Source: Pseudoalteromonas shioyasakiensis (GTDB lineage Bacteria > Pseudomonadota > Gammaproteobacteria > Enterobacterales > Alteromonadaceae). Taken from it: 64,000 bases of DNA. The stretch lies in NCBI RefSeq assembly GCF_019134595.1, contig NZ_CP077770.1:1570001-1634000 (forward strand), written 5' to 3'. Below are positions 8,901 to 16,396 of the stretch, piece by piece. A program made the translations under genes and the position numbers. The notes beneath the pieces were generated by a model. It did not search any database. It was not told the DNA's origin and worked only from the letters and a program-made list of their open reading frames with translations. How positions within the stretch are numbered: position 1 is the stretch's first letter; each line of letters starts with the position of its first letter.

Positions 8901-9698
8901 ATGAAAAAGTTAATCATGGCAGTGTTAGCCTCCGCTGTTTTAGCTGGCTGTAAAACCTCTCCAACAGGGCGTACACAAATCGCGCTTTATTCAGACCAAC
9001 AAATGAGCCAAATGGGTCAAGCAAGCTTTGCTGAAATGAAAAAAACACAGCCTGTTAATACCGACCCTGGCGTCAATGCTTATGTGAAATGTATTGCCGA
9101 TGATGTTATTGCCGTTTTACCTAATGAGTATGCAAAGCAGTCTTGGGAAGTTGTTGTGTTTGAAGAAGACTCAGCAAACGCATTTGCATTACCGGGGGGT
9201 TATATTGGCGTTCATACAGGTTTATTAAAAGTTGCTGTAAATCAAGATCAGTTGGCAACGGTACTAGGTCACGAAGTTGCACACGTTATTGCTGAGCACT
9301 CTAATGAGCGTGTATCACAAAACGCACTGTTACAAACAGGTCTGCAAGTTGGTGGTGCAGCGCTTGATATGGGTAATGTGCAATATCGCGGCGAAATTAT
9401 GCAAGCCTTAGGCTTAGGCGCGCAGTATGGTGTTGTTTTACCATTTAGCCGCTCACATGAATCAGAAGCAGATATTGTTGGCTTAGATTTAATGGCAAAA
9501 GCAGGGTTTAACCCAGAGCAATCAGTGTCGCTTTGGCAAAATATGAGTGCAGCTGGTAGTAGCGGTACACCTGAGTTCATGTCGACTCACCCAGCACCGG
9601 GTAACCGCATCAAAGAGCTTCAAAAGCACATGTCGGATGCATTAAAATCCCAGCAAGCTGCCAAAGCAAAAGGCAAAACCCCACAGTGTAAACTGTAA
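8901..9698 (+). CDS. M48 family metalloprotease, lipoprotein
   Basis: 265 residues. The N-terminus (MKKLIMAVLASAVLAGC) has a lipobox LAGC, with the acylated cysteine at 17. A serine is not at +2, and the following Lys-Thr does not suggest inner-membrane retention, so an outer-membrane periplasmic location is likely. The catalytic zinc motif HExxH is present in VLGHEVAHVIAEHSNERVS (about residues 117-135), and the third ligand is in SHESEADIVGLDLM (about 185-198). This matches the LoiP/YggG and BepA-type M48 peptidases involved in outer-membrane protein quality control. There is no TPR tail as in BepA, so LoiP-like is the closer fit. It is followed by its own terminator. Confidence 0.92.
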   Translation: MKKLIMAVLASAVLAGCKTSPTGRTQIALYSDQQMSQMGQASFAEMKKTQPVNTDPGVNAYVKCIADDVIAVLPNEYAKQSWEVVVFEEDSANAFALPGGYIGVHTGLLKVAVNQDQLATVLGHEVAHVIAEHSNERVSQNALLQTGLQVGGAALDMGNVQYRGEIMQALGLGAQYGVVLPFSRSHESEADIVGLDLMAKAGFNPEQSVSLWQNMSAAGSSGTPEFMSTHPAPGNRIKELQKHMSDALKSQQAAKAKGKTPQCKL

Positions 9699-9722
9699 AC
9701 CTACACTACTGATTACGCTTTT

Positions 9723-9753
9723 AAAAAGGCTAAAAACTATTTTTAGCCTTTTT
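9723..9753 (+). terminator. Terminator after the M48 protease gene
   Basis: AAAAAGGCTAAAA/TTTTTAGCCTTTTT, a stem of about 13 bases rich in A/T at its base, with a T run at the 3' end. Confidence 0.85.
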
Positions 9754-9779
9754 AAATTAAACCAAATAGGTTATCAAGG

Positions 9780-11693
9780 ATGAAACGAATAACTTTATTG
9801 GCTATCGCTGCTATGCTAGCTATGGCTACCACTTACTATGTATTGAAAACTGAGAAGGATGTAGCTAATAAATCCAAAAAAGCTGTTAATACATCGACAG
9901 TTATACGTTCTTTACCACAAAACTCCGAAAAGCCTCAAAGCACCACATTAAAAAAAACTTATACTAAACGCTCGTTTCCAACAAATACACCTGATCAACA
10001 GCAGTGTATAGATTTAAGGAGCAAACAAAATCGTCTCCAAAATGACTATTATGATGATATTGAGCTAGTCGCATCAAACGCCTTTAAAAATGGCTACACT
10101 GCAGAGCAAGTAGCAAATGCGATATGGTCTACTTCAAGTTGGTCGCCGGCACAAGTTTGGTATAAGAAAGCAATAATACATGAAGCTGTAACAAAGCTAA
10201 TGCCTAGTATAAAATTACTTCCAAATAACCAGCAATTCCTAGATCAATATACTTTCGTCAATAAAGAAAATTCACCTATAAAAAAAGTAGTTGATTATTC
10301 CGAGTCATTAGATGAAATTTGGCAAGGATTACCTTCTAAGGCGCTTACTTTAAAAGCTACATCCACGAATACTTCACCTGTTGAAGTTGTTAATGAGATT
10401 GAACGAATTTTTTCACAGTTCCCTTATGACATACTCAATAATAGACATATTTCTCCATTACAATCCGTTTTAAGCCATTTAGTCACAAAAAAAAGAATTC
10501 CAGCAGCAATTATGTTGTTACAACAATACCCGGGTTTGGCATTTTCAGAGGTTATTTTTGATAATGAAGCTGCAACTTCGCTTCTTAGTATTATTGGTAA
10601 TGAAGGCTATGAAATTGACGATCCGCAAACTTACCGACATTTTTTGGAGTTGTCTGGGGTTACTGAAAAAGATATTTACTATCAGGATATTAGTCATCCG
10701 CTTTTTAATAATAAAGAGATTAAAATAGCGGTGAAAAAATTAAGTGATAAAGGTATTAATGTTAACTTAATCTCAGCAACTGATTTGGCAAAGCCAGAAC
10801 CTATATTGCAATTAAATATTAAAGCAGATGAATTGACAGAAGCTGAAGCACGTAGTTTAGATAAATGCAATGCAACAAAGCAGTGGCTTGAAGAACGTCA
10901 ATTCAGCTTAGATGATCTAGATATCTATACAAGAGATTCATTTACTGACTTGGTAAGATCATCACCTGAATTTAGCTTTTGTGAACGTAACCGGCAGCCA
11001 GAAAATTTGCCAACTATAAAAAGCCAGTTTACTCGCACAAATCAGTTGATCAACCAAACGGTAGCTAATCAAGGTATCTCAATTGAAGAGCTTGATTTAA
11101 TGACTTTAGAATTACCTGAATTACTACCTGAAACTAATTCAGTGTTGGGGGTCATCCTAGCTCGTGATTATTTAAAGGCAACTTCATTAAGTAAGCAGGA
11201 AATTATAACGAAGCTTAGTAATGCCGGGTTTAAACCGTCAGATGGTGACTTGGCATTGTTTTCGGGGTTAGCTAAATTAAAAGGGTATACCATTTGGCTT
11301 GATAGTATACCTTTTGAAAAGCCAGAGTATGTTAAAGGGATTTTAAATGAATTTGCCAGTAATGGAATATTTGAACCATTTTCCAAACTTAGCAGTGCTT
11401 ACCCAGAAGTTGAATTTGACCGAGATACAGAGCTAGACCCGTTTTATTTTTTTATAAAAAACTATTCAAATATGTCATTATTCTTTGGTGATATTAGTGC
11501 CCAAGAAAAGAAAGACAATACAGCATTTATAAACTATTTTAAGAGCCAAGGTGTGGAAGTTAAACCTCAGCACATGCGGGCAGTATTTGAACGGAAAAAA
11601 TCTGAGCCAGACGCATATGATGCACTGACCAAGCATTTTCCGCAGCTAAAAGTCGAAATTTTAGATGACTACTTTTCGTTAGACTGCCTATAA
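9780..11693 (+). CDS. Large exported or membrane-anchored protein, unrecognised
   Basis: 637 residues. The N-terminus (MKRITLLAIAAMLAMATTYYVLKTEKD) is a membrane anchor or signal peptide. Residues about 28-70 are basic and Ser/Thr-rich, probably a flexible linker. The rest looks largely alpha-helical, with segments such as SPLQSVLSHLVTKKRIPAAI that faintly recall ankyrin-like helical repeats, but no repeat period could be established. Four cysteines stand out (in QQQCID, LDKCNA, SFCERN and the penultimate residue), which would suit disulfides outside the cytoplasm. AGG lies nine bases before the ATG. It stands alone between two terminators and its codon use looks more A/T-rich than its neighbours, so recent acquisition is possible. 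No function is proposed. Confidence 0.65.
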   Translation: MKRITLLAIAAMLAMATTYYVLKTEKDVANKSKKAVNTSTVIRSLPQNSEKPQSTTLKKTYTKRSFPTNTPDQQQCIDLRSKQNRLQNDYYDDIELVASNAFKNGYTAEQVANAIWSTSSWSPAQVWYKKAIIHEAVTKLMPSIKLLPNNQQFLDQYTFVNKENSPIKKVVDYSESLDEIWQGLPSKALTLKATSTNTSPVEVVNEIERIFSQFPYDILNNRHISPLQSVLSHLVTKKRIPAAIMLLQQYPGLAFSEVIFDNEAATSLLSIIGNEGYEIDDPQTYRHFLELSGVTEKDIYYQDISHPLFNNKEIKIAVKKLSDKGINVNLISATDLAKPEPILQLNIKADELTEAEARSLDKCNATKQWLEERQFSLDDLDIYTRDSFTDLVRSSPEFSFCERNRQPENLPTIKSQFTRTNQLINQTVANQGISIEELDLMTLELPELLPETNSVLGVILARDYLKATSLSKQEIITKLSNAGFKPSDGDLALFSGLAKLKGYTIWLDSIPFEKPEYVKGILNEFASNGIFEPFSKLSSAYPEVEFDRDTELDPFYFFIKNYSNMSLFFGDISAQEKKDNTAFINYFKSQGVEVKPQHMRAVFERKKSEPDAYDALTKHFPQLKVEILDDYFSLDCL

Positions 11694-11730
11694 AATTTGT
11701 ATTACTAAAAATTTATTTACGAATACTAAA

Positions 11731-11762
11731 CTGCGAAATAATTAGCTATTTCGCAGTTTTTT
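11731..11762. terminator. Bidirectional terminator between convergent genes
   Basis: Stem CTGCGAAATA/TATTTCGCAG with a six-base loop. T-rich sequence follows on the plus strand and the preceding AAA gives a short T run on the minus strand. Confidence 0.8.
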
Positions 11763-11769
11763 AGACTGT

Positions 11770-12552
11770 TTAAAACGTCCACTCAACGTGAAGTTGTGGT
11801 ACTGACTCAGTTGTGTCTGTACCTAGCTTGTTGTGCCAGTATTGCCACTCAAGGCCTAGCAGTAAGGTGTTTTCCTTCATGCTCATTGCATGACCTAAAT
11901 CCCACGTAATGATTGGCTGCGCTAAAATCCACGCTTTAACGTCTTCGCCAAATTCATTTTCACGCTCAGCAATGTATTCTACGTGGCCCGTTACGTTGAA
12001 CTTTTGTGAGCCAATAGTAAATGGGTAGCCCCAAGCAACATCAATCATCCAGCTGTTTGTTTCAGTTGGTGCACCACCGCGTGCTACGCCTTCACTGTCA
12101 TCGATGTAAGCGGTAAATAAAGTAGATAAAAAGCTAAAGCCCGGTGCTTGCCAGCTAAGCTTTACACCTGGTAAATACTTAAGAACTTTAGAGTCGCCTG
12201 CGGCATTAAAACCTGCCGTTAAACCTACATCAGCAATTGCGCCGTATGAAAAATCACTGCCAGAGATTTTTGATAAGCTAAATGTTGAATACCACTCGCC
12301 GTAAAAGTCTTTATCTTGATAGCCATCTTGACGGTCGTCATTGCTGTAATCAATAAAAAAGAAGTTGTCGCCATAGTCATAACCAGACGCATGCTGTAGT
12401 GATACAACCGTGGTATTTGACTTAGTTAATGAAAACGGGTTTTTGTGTTCACCGTTATTAACGTGTAATTGCGTAGAGCTCCAATTAGCGGCATAGCTCG
12501 AAGTACTTACTGCACAAAGCGCAGCAACAGAAAGGATCTTTTTCAAGTTCAT
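11770..12552 (-). CDS. Tsx-like nucleoside-specific outer-membrane channel
   Basis: 260 residues with a signal peptide (MNLKKILSVAALCAVSTSSYA). The body alternates short beta strands and ends in aromatic WTF, the terminal Phe typical of outer-membrane barrels. Segments YGDNFFFIDYSNDD, FYGEWYSTFSLSKISG and the closing LLLGLEWQYWHNKLG match the Tsx/OmpK channel family, which passes nucleosides. It lies 92 bases downstream of the NhaC-type antiporter gene on the same strand but has its own extended -10 promoter beside a perfect palindrome. Sodium-coupled or nucleoside-linked cooperation with the antiporter is only a guess. Confidence 0.85.
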   Translation of the reverse strand: MNLKKILSVAALCAVSTSSYAANWSSTQLHVNNGEHKNPFSLTKSNTTVVSLQHASGYDYGDNFFFIDYSNDDRQDGYQDKDFYGEWYSTFSLSKISGSDFSYGAIADVGLTAGFNAAGDSKVLKYLPGVKLSWQAPGFSFLSTLFTAYIDDSEGVARGGAPTETNSWMIDVAWGYPFTIGSQKFNVTGHVEYIAERENEFGEDVKAWILAQPIITWDLGHAMSMKENTLLLGLEWQYWHNKLGTDTTESVPQLHVEWTF

Positions 12553-12592
12553 ATCTCAATATTGATGGTGTAAAGGGGGATACAAAGGTTGG

Positions 12593-12601
12593 ATTATAGC
12601 A
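12593..12601 (-). promoter_or_regulatory. Extended -10 promoter of the tsx-like gene
   Basis: On the minus strand, TGCTATAAT is a perfect extended -10. It directly follows the palindrome at 12601-12626. No -35 match is present, as the spacer region is taken up by the palindrome. Confidence 0.55.
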
Positions 12602-12626
12602 GATACGCCCATATTTGGGCGTATCT
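12601..12626. repeat. Perfect inverted repeat between nhaC and the tsx-like gene
   Basis: Ten-base arms AGATACGCCC/GGGCGTATCT with a six-base A/T centre. No T run follows on either strand, so it is a poor intrinsic terminator. Its position just upstream of the -10 of the tsx-like gene suits an operator, or a hairpin stabilising the nhaC mRNA end. Confidence 0.55.
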
Positions 12627-12644
12627 TGAGAAAAATTATTTAAC

Positions 12645-13958
12645 TTATGCTTTATTTCGGCGTAAGCAAATTACTGCAACGGCAGTAAAGGCAAGAATAA
12701 AGCAGTAGTAAGAAGAGGTAGAGACTTCCCATGGGCTAATTTTGAAGGTTGCGCCGAGTAGAAGTGCTTGTGCGCCATACGGCAATGAGCCTTGCGTTAC
12801 ACAAGCAAAAATATCAAGTAAGCTTGCTGAACGCTTTCCTGTAATTTCACCATCATCTGCTAATTTTTTAGCAATTGGGCCTGCAACAATAATAGACACG
12901 GTATTATTGGCAATACATAAGTTACTAGTCATAACCAGTGCCGCAATACCTAATTGATCAGCTACTTTACGGTGCCATTTTGCAATGATTTTTGTAATTG
13001 CTTGAATTTTGTTAGCAATATAATCAAGACCACCATTAATACGGATAAACTCTGAAAGGCCGCCAATAAACATCGATAGCAAGAAAATCTCCTGCATATC
13101 AGTAAAGCCTTTATAAACATCTTTTACAAAGCTTGCACCTTCATAGCTGCCAGTAAAGCCCATAAGTGCAGCGAATATTATACCGCTAAACAGCACCACG
13201 AATACGTTAAAGCCCATTACCGCTAGCACTAAGATAAAGGCATAAGGTAACACTAATAAAATATCGAAGTCTTGTGTCTCTACAGCTTCTGCAGCAGGCG
13301 TTAAGAAGAATAACAAGCCGATAGTTAATGCCGCAGCAGGTAAGGCGATTTTTAAGTTCTCACGGAATTTATCTTTCATTTCACAGCCCTGCGTGCGGGT
13401 TGCAGCAATAGTTGTGTCAGAGATGATTGATAAGTTATCACCAAACATGGCACCCGATACAATCGTGCCTGCCATCAGTGATGGATCTATGCCTGTTTTT
13501 TGAGCGACAGCATAAGCAATCGGGCCAATCGCACCGATAGTACCCATTGAAGTACCCATTGCAGTTGACACTACCGCAGCAATTAGAAATAACCCTGGTA
13601 GTAATAAAGCGGGCGGAATAAGTGATAAACCCGCATTAACAACGGCATCAACACCACCGGTTGCACCAGCAACCGCAGAAAACGCACCGGCAAGCAGATA
13701 AATCAAACACATAGTGATGATGTTGCTATGGCCCGCACCTTTAATAAAGGTTTCAACACTGTGGTTGATGGTATTTTTGTTTAAGATAAACGCCAGCATG
13801 ATGGCAGGTAAAATTGCCACAGGGGCAGGCAATTGATAGAAGGCGTAATCGACACCTTGAGACTGTAAGTATAAGCCAGCGCCTAAAAATAAGCCGACAA
13901 ACACCAAAAGCGGCAGCAAAGAAAGTTTTGCTTTTGTTTTATTAAATGATGGCTGCAT
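12645..13958 (-). CDS. nhaC: Na+/H+ antiporter, NhaC family
   Basis: About 437 residues with roughly 11-12 membrane helices. The frame is open to 13997, but GAGGA lies five bases before the ATG ending at 13956-13958, so translation probably begins MQPSFNKTKAKLSLL. An ATG directly before it is also possible. NhaC-family marks include STAMGTSMGTIGAIGPIAYAVAQKTG, SGAMFGDNLSIISDTTIAATRTQGCEM, and the helix NLCIANNTVSIIVAGPIAKKLAD. Members exchange Na+ for H+, and some related proteins carry organic anions or amino acids, so the substrate is not fixed. A marine sodium-dependent lifestyle would suit an antiporter. The upstream leader appears structured. Confidence 0.88.
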   Translation of the reverse strand: MQPSFNKTKAKLSLLPLLVFVGLFLGAGLYLQSQGVDYAFYQLPAPVAILPAIMLAFILNKNTINHSVETFIKGAGHSNIITMCLIYLLAGAFSAVAGATGGVDAVVNAGLSLIPPALLLPGLFLIAAVVSTAMGTSMGTIGAIGPIAYAVAQKTGIDPSLMAGTIVSGAMFGDNLSIISDTTIAATRTQGCEMKDKFRENLKIALPAAALTIGLLFFLTPAAEAVETQDFDILLVLPYAFILVLAVMGFNVFVVLFSGIIFAALMGFTGSYEGASFVKDVYKGFTDMQEIFLLSMFIGGLSEFIRINGGLDYIANKIQAITKIIAKWHRKVADQLGIAALVMTSNLCIANNTVSIIVAGPIAKKLADDGEITGKRSASLLDIFACVTQGSLPYGAQALLLGATFKISPWEVSTSSYYCFILAFTAVAVICLRRNKA

Positions 13959-13999
13959 CATATTCCTCGTTAGATAACCAATAACACAGCCAAACACTT

Positions 14000-14068
14000 C
14001 TTTTAGCTGTATTTAGTTGTGTCTAAAAGACAACAACAGCGCCCGCAAGCCAAAGACCAAATCGGCGC
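14000..14068 (-). ncRNA. Possible structured 5' leader of nhaC
   Basis: On the minus strand the leader contains a GC hairpin, GCGCC/GGCGC (arms at 14064-14068 and 14039-14043), and further down CTTTTAG/CTAAAAG (arms at 14023-14029 and 14000-14006). GTTGT/ACAAC in between offers an alternative pairing. I do not recognise it as a known riboswitch class. This is inference from pairing only. Confidence 0.3.
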
Positions 14069-14238
14069 AAAGGAAGAAGTTTAAATGTATAGATGGCTAA
14101 ATGCAAAGACTATCTGTTATTATTGTTGTTCTATTAATAAATCTAAAATTAGCTCTGTATTTTTTATAAGCTAACCTGACTATTACATGAGTTTTCGATA
14201 AAATCCAGCCAGCTAAGAAGAATAGATAAGGTAACTAT

Positions 14239-15036
14239 ATGAACCGCATAGGTGTATTTGGCGCAAACGGCCGCATGGGGCTTGCACTTTTAGAAGCTGT
14301 CTCAAAAAAAGATGACGCAACATTAACGGGCGCGTACGTACGCGAGAATTCGCCACTTTTAGATATAGCGGTTAATCAATTAAACAGCGCTGCATCAGCA
14401 GCTATAACATTTAGTAAAGAAACCGACATAAAAGATGCTGATGTATTGATTGATTTCACCTTACCAGCAGGAATGCGCAACCACCTAAAAACAGCGGTCG
14501 AAAAAAATATCGCCATGGTAATTGGTACTACGGGCCTTAACCAAGATGATCTTGATGCGCTTAATGATGCGGCGAAACACATTCCGATTGTTTTTGCCCG
14601 CAACTATAGCGTAGGTGTGAATTTACTGCTTAACTTAGTGCAGACTGCGGCTGTGAAGTTTGGCGATGATATGGATATCGAAATATTTGAAGCTCATCAT
14701 CGTCATAAAATCGATGCACCATCAGGAACTGCATTGGCAATTGGTGAGGCAATTGCCGAGGCAAAAGGTTGGCAGCATGATGAAGTCGCGCGTTTTGATA
14801 GAAGCAATGACGAACACGCAAAATCACAAAATGAAATCGGTTATTCAGTCATGAGAGGCGGAGATATAGTAGGTGAACACACCGCATATTTCGCAACTTC
14901 TGGCGAAAGGCTAGAATTAACTCATAAAGCAAGTTCAAGAATGACCTTCGCATTAGGTGCTGTAAGAGCTGCGGGCTGGTTGAAAAATAAACCAGCAGGA
15001 CTTTATGACATGCAAGATGTGCTTGACTTGAAGTAG
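14239..15036 (+). CDS. dapB: 4-hydroxy-tetrahydrodipicolinate reductase
   Basis: NAD(P)H-dependent reductase of the diaminopimelate/lysine pathway, cytoplasmic, normally a tetramer. 265 residues. The N-terminal Rossmann motif is GVFGANGRMGLALLEA (about residues 5-20), followed by DVLIDFTLPAGMRNHLKTAVE and IVFARNYSVGVNLL. The substrate-binding motif E-A-H-H-R-H-K-I-D-A-P-S-G-T-A lies near residues 153-167. It is followed by the carAB leader, in the dapB-carA-carB order found in many gammaproteobacteria. It shares the lysine theme with lysC at 43839, but no lysine riboswitch is seen before dapB. Confidence 0.97.
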   Translation: MNRIGVFGANGRMGLALLEAVSKKDDATLTGAYVRENSPLLDIAVNQLNSAASAAITFSKETDIKDADVLIDFTLPAGMRNHLKTAVEKNIAMVIGTTGLNQDDLDALNDAAKHIPIVFARNYSVGVNLLLNLVQTAAVKFGDDMDIEIFEAHHRHKIDAPSGTALAIGEAIAEAKGWQHDEVARFDRSNDEHAKSQNEIGYSVMRGGDIVGEHTAYFATSGERLELTHKASSRMTFALGAVRAAGWLKNKPAGLYDMQDVLDLK

Positions 15037-15060
15037 TTTAGTTTCTTTTTTGGCAGTTTC

Positions 15061-15078
15061 AGTGAATTTTTAGTTAAT
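15061..15078 (+). promoter_or_regulatory. Candidate ArgR box upstream of carA
   Basis: AGTGAATTTTTAGTTAAT fits the 18-base ARG box pattern wnTGAATwwwwATTCAnw on the left half exactly and at three of five core positions on the right. It lies about 60 bases upstream of a possible -10 (TAGAAT, 15135-15140). A second adjacent box is not convincing. ArgR control of carAB is well established in enterics. Confidence 0.45.
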
Positions 15079-15166
15079 AACGCTTATTTTTACTATTTTA
15101 TTAATTAAGGTTAGATCTGAAAGTTAATTTACTGTAGAATAGCGCCAATTTGCCAAAAATTCATAA

Positions 15167-15247
15167 ATGCGTGTTTCCAATCGCTATAAACGGGCAGTAG
15201 AGCAAATGACTTTACTCCCGTTTTTTACTGTTAGGAGGTTAACTTGA
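15167..15247 (+). CDS. carAB leader peptide, 26 residues, arginine-rich
   Basis: Short reading frame from ATG 15167 to TGA 15245-15247. It reads [13 protein letters not shown], then [13 protein letters not shown]. Five of the 26 residues are arginine. The frame runs straight through the terminator hairpin at 15188-15226, the Arg-9 CGG codon sits in its 5' arm, and the stop overlaps the TTG start of carA in TTGA. This is the layout of translation-coupled attenuators such as pyrL ahead of pyrBI, where ribosome position decides whether the terminator forms. The arginine codons could alternatively sense charged tRNA-Arg. No strong Shine-Dalgarno sequence is seen before the ATG, which is the main weakness. 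Confidence 0.5.
   Translation: MRVSNRYKRAVEQMTLLPFFTVRRLT
15188..15226 (+). terminator. Attenuator-type terminator in the carAB leader
   Basis: Outer stem AAACGGG (15188-15194)/CCCGTTT (15217-15223) and inner stem AGTAGAG (15196-15202)/CTTTACT (15210-15216, one G-U pair), loop CAAATGA, followed by TTTTTT ending at 15226. It is only seven bases before AGGAGG of carA, so it terminates the leader rather than dapB alone. Confidence 0.75.
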
Positions 15248-16380
15248 CTAAATCCGCTCTGTTAGTCCTAGAAGACGGCACAGTGTTTCGCGGTACTGCA
15301 ATCGGCGCTGACGGCATGTCAGTCGGTGAAGTAGTATTCAATACGTCTATGACTGGTTATCAAGAAATTTTGACTGACCCTTCATACGCGGAACAAATCG
15401 TAACTTTGACGTACCCACATATCGGTAATACGGGTACTAACAGCGAAGACGAAGAAGCGGGTCAAATCTGGGCTAAAGGCCTAGTGATCCGTGATTTGCC
15501 ACTGCTAGCAAGTAATTTCCGTAACGAGCAATCGTTAAGTGATTACTTAAAAGAACGCAATATCTTAGGTATTGCTGACATCGACACTCGTAAATTAACA
15601 CGTATCTTACGTGATAAAGGCGCTCAAAATGGTTGTATCATTGCAGGCGACGAGTTAGATGAGAATAAAGCGCTTGAAGCTGCGCAAGCCTTCCCAGGCT
15701 TAAAAGGCATGGATTTAGCAAAAGTTGTCTCAACCAAGGAAAATTTTGAGTGGCGCGAATCAAGCTGGACGTTAGGTTCAGGCTTTAAAACGCTAGAAGC
15801 AGCAGACGAGAAGTTCCACGTTGTTGCTTATGACTTCGGTGTTAAACGTAATATCTTACGTATGTTAGTTGACCGCGGTTGTAAATTAACTGTTGTTCCT
15901 GCACAAACATCTGCAGAAGACGTACTGGCATTAAACCCAGACGGTATCTTCTTATCAAATGGCCCAGGCGACCCTGAGCCGTGTACATACGCGATTGAAG
16001 CAATTAAAACTTTCCTAGAAACAGACACGCCAATTTTTGGTATCTGTTTAGGTCACCAATTACTTGCACTTGCTTCAGGTGCACAAACGGTGAAAATGAA
16101 GTTTGGTCACCACGGTGGTAACCACCCAGTTAAAGACCTTGACCGCAATGTTGTAATGATCACAGCGCAAAACCACGGTTTCGCAGCTGACGAAGCAACA
16201 TTACCAGCGAATTTACGTGCAACTCACGTATCATTATTCGATGGCACGCTACAAGGTATTCACCGCACAGATAAGCCTGCATTTAGCTTCCAAGGTCACC
16301 CTGAAGCAAGCCCAGGCCCACATGATGCGGCGCCATTATTTGACCACTTCATCGATTTGATGCAAGCACGTTCTAACTAA
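15244..16380 (+). CDS. carA: Carbamoyl-phosphate synthase small (glutaminase) subunit
   Basis: Hydrolyses glutamine and passes ammonia to CarB for carbamoyl phosphate, the shared precursor of arginine and pyrimidines. 378 residues. It starts at TTG 15244 with AGGAGG five bases upstream; the N-terminus [17 protein letters not shown] aligns with other CarA proteins, and E. coli carA also uses TTG. The class I amidotransferase domain has the nucleophile in [15 protein letters not shown] (Cys near residue 266) and the His/Glu pair in [14 protein letters not shown]. carB begins 17 bases after the stop. Control is probably by the leader attenuator and a candidate ArgR site. Confidence 0.98.
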   Translation: MTKSALLVLEDGTVFRGTAIGADGMSVGEVVFNTSMTGYQEILTDPSYAEQIVTLTYPHIGNTGTNSEDEEAGQIWAKGLVIRDLPLLASNFRNEQSLSDYLKERNILGIADIDTRKLTRILRDKGAQNGCIIAGDELDENKALEAAQAFPGLKGMDLAKVVSTKENFEWRESSWTLGSGFKTLEAADEKFHVVAYDFGVKRNILRMLVDRGCKLTVVPAQTSAEDVLALNPDGIFLSNGPGDPEPCTYAIEAIKTFLETDTPIFGICLGHQLLALASGAQTVKMKFGHHGGNHPVKDLDRNVVMITAQNHGFAADEATLPANLRATHVSLFDGTLQGIHRTDKPAFSFQGHPEASPGPHDAAPLFDHFIDLMQARSN

Positions 16381-16396
16381 TTTAACCGGAGTAACA

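Noticed and set aside
13959..13997. Longer N-terminus of the NhaC antiporter (MFGCVIGYLTRN)
   Set aside because: The Shine-Dalgarno GAGGA lies within this extension, five bases before the ATG at 13958.
15037..15160. Second ArgR box adjacent to the first
   Set aside because: The following 18 bases match the core at too few positions to claim it.
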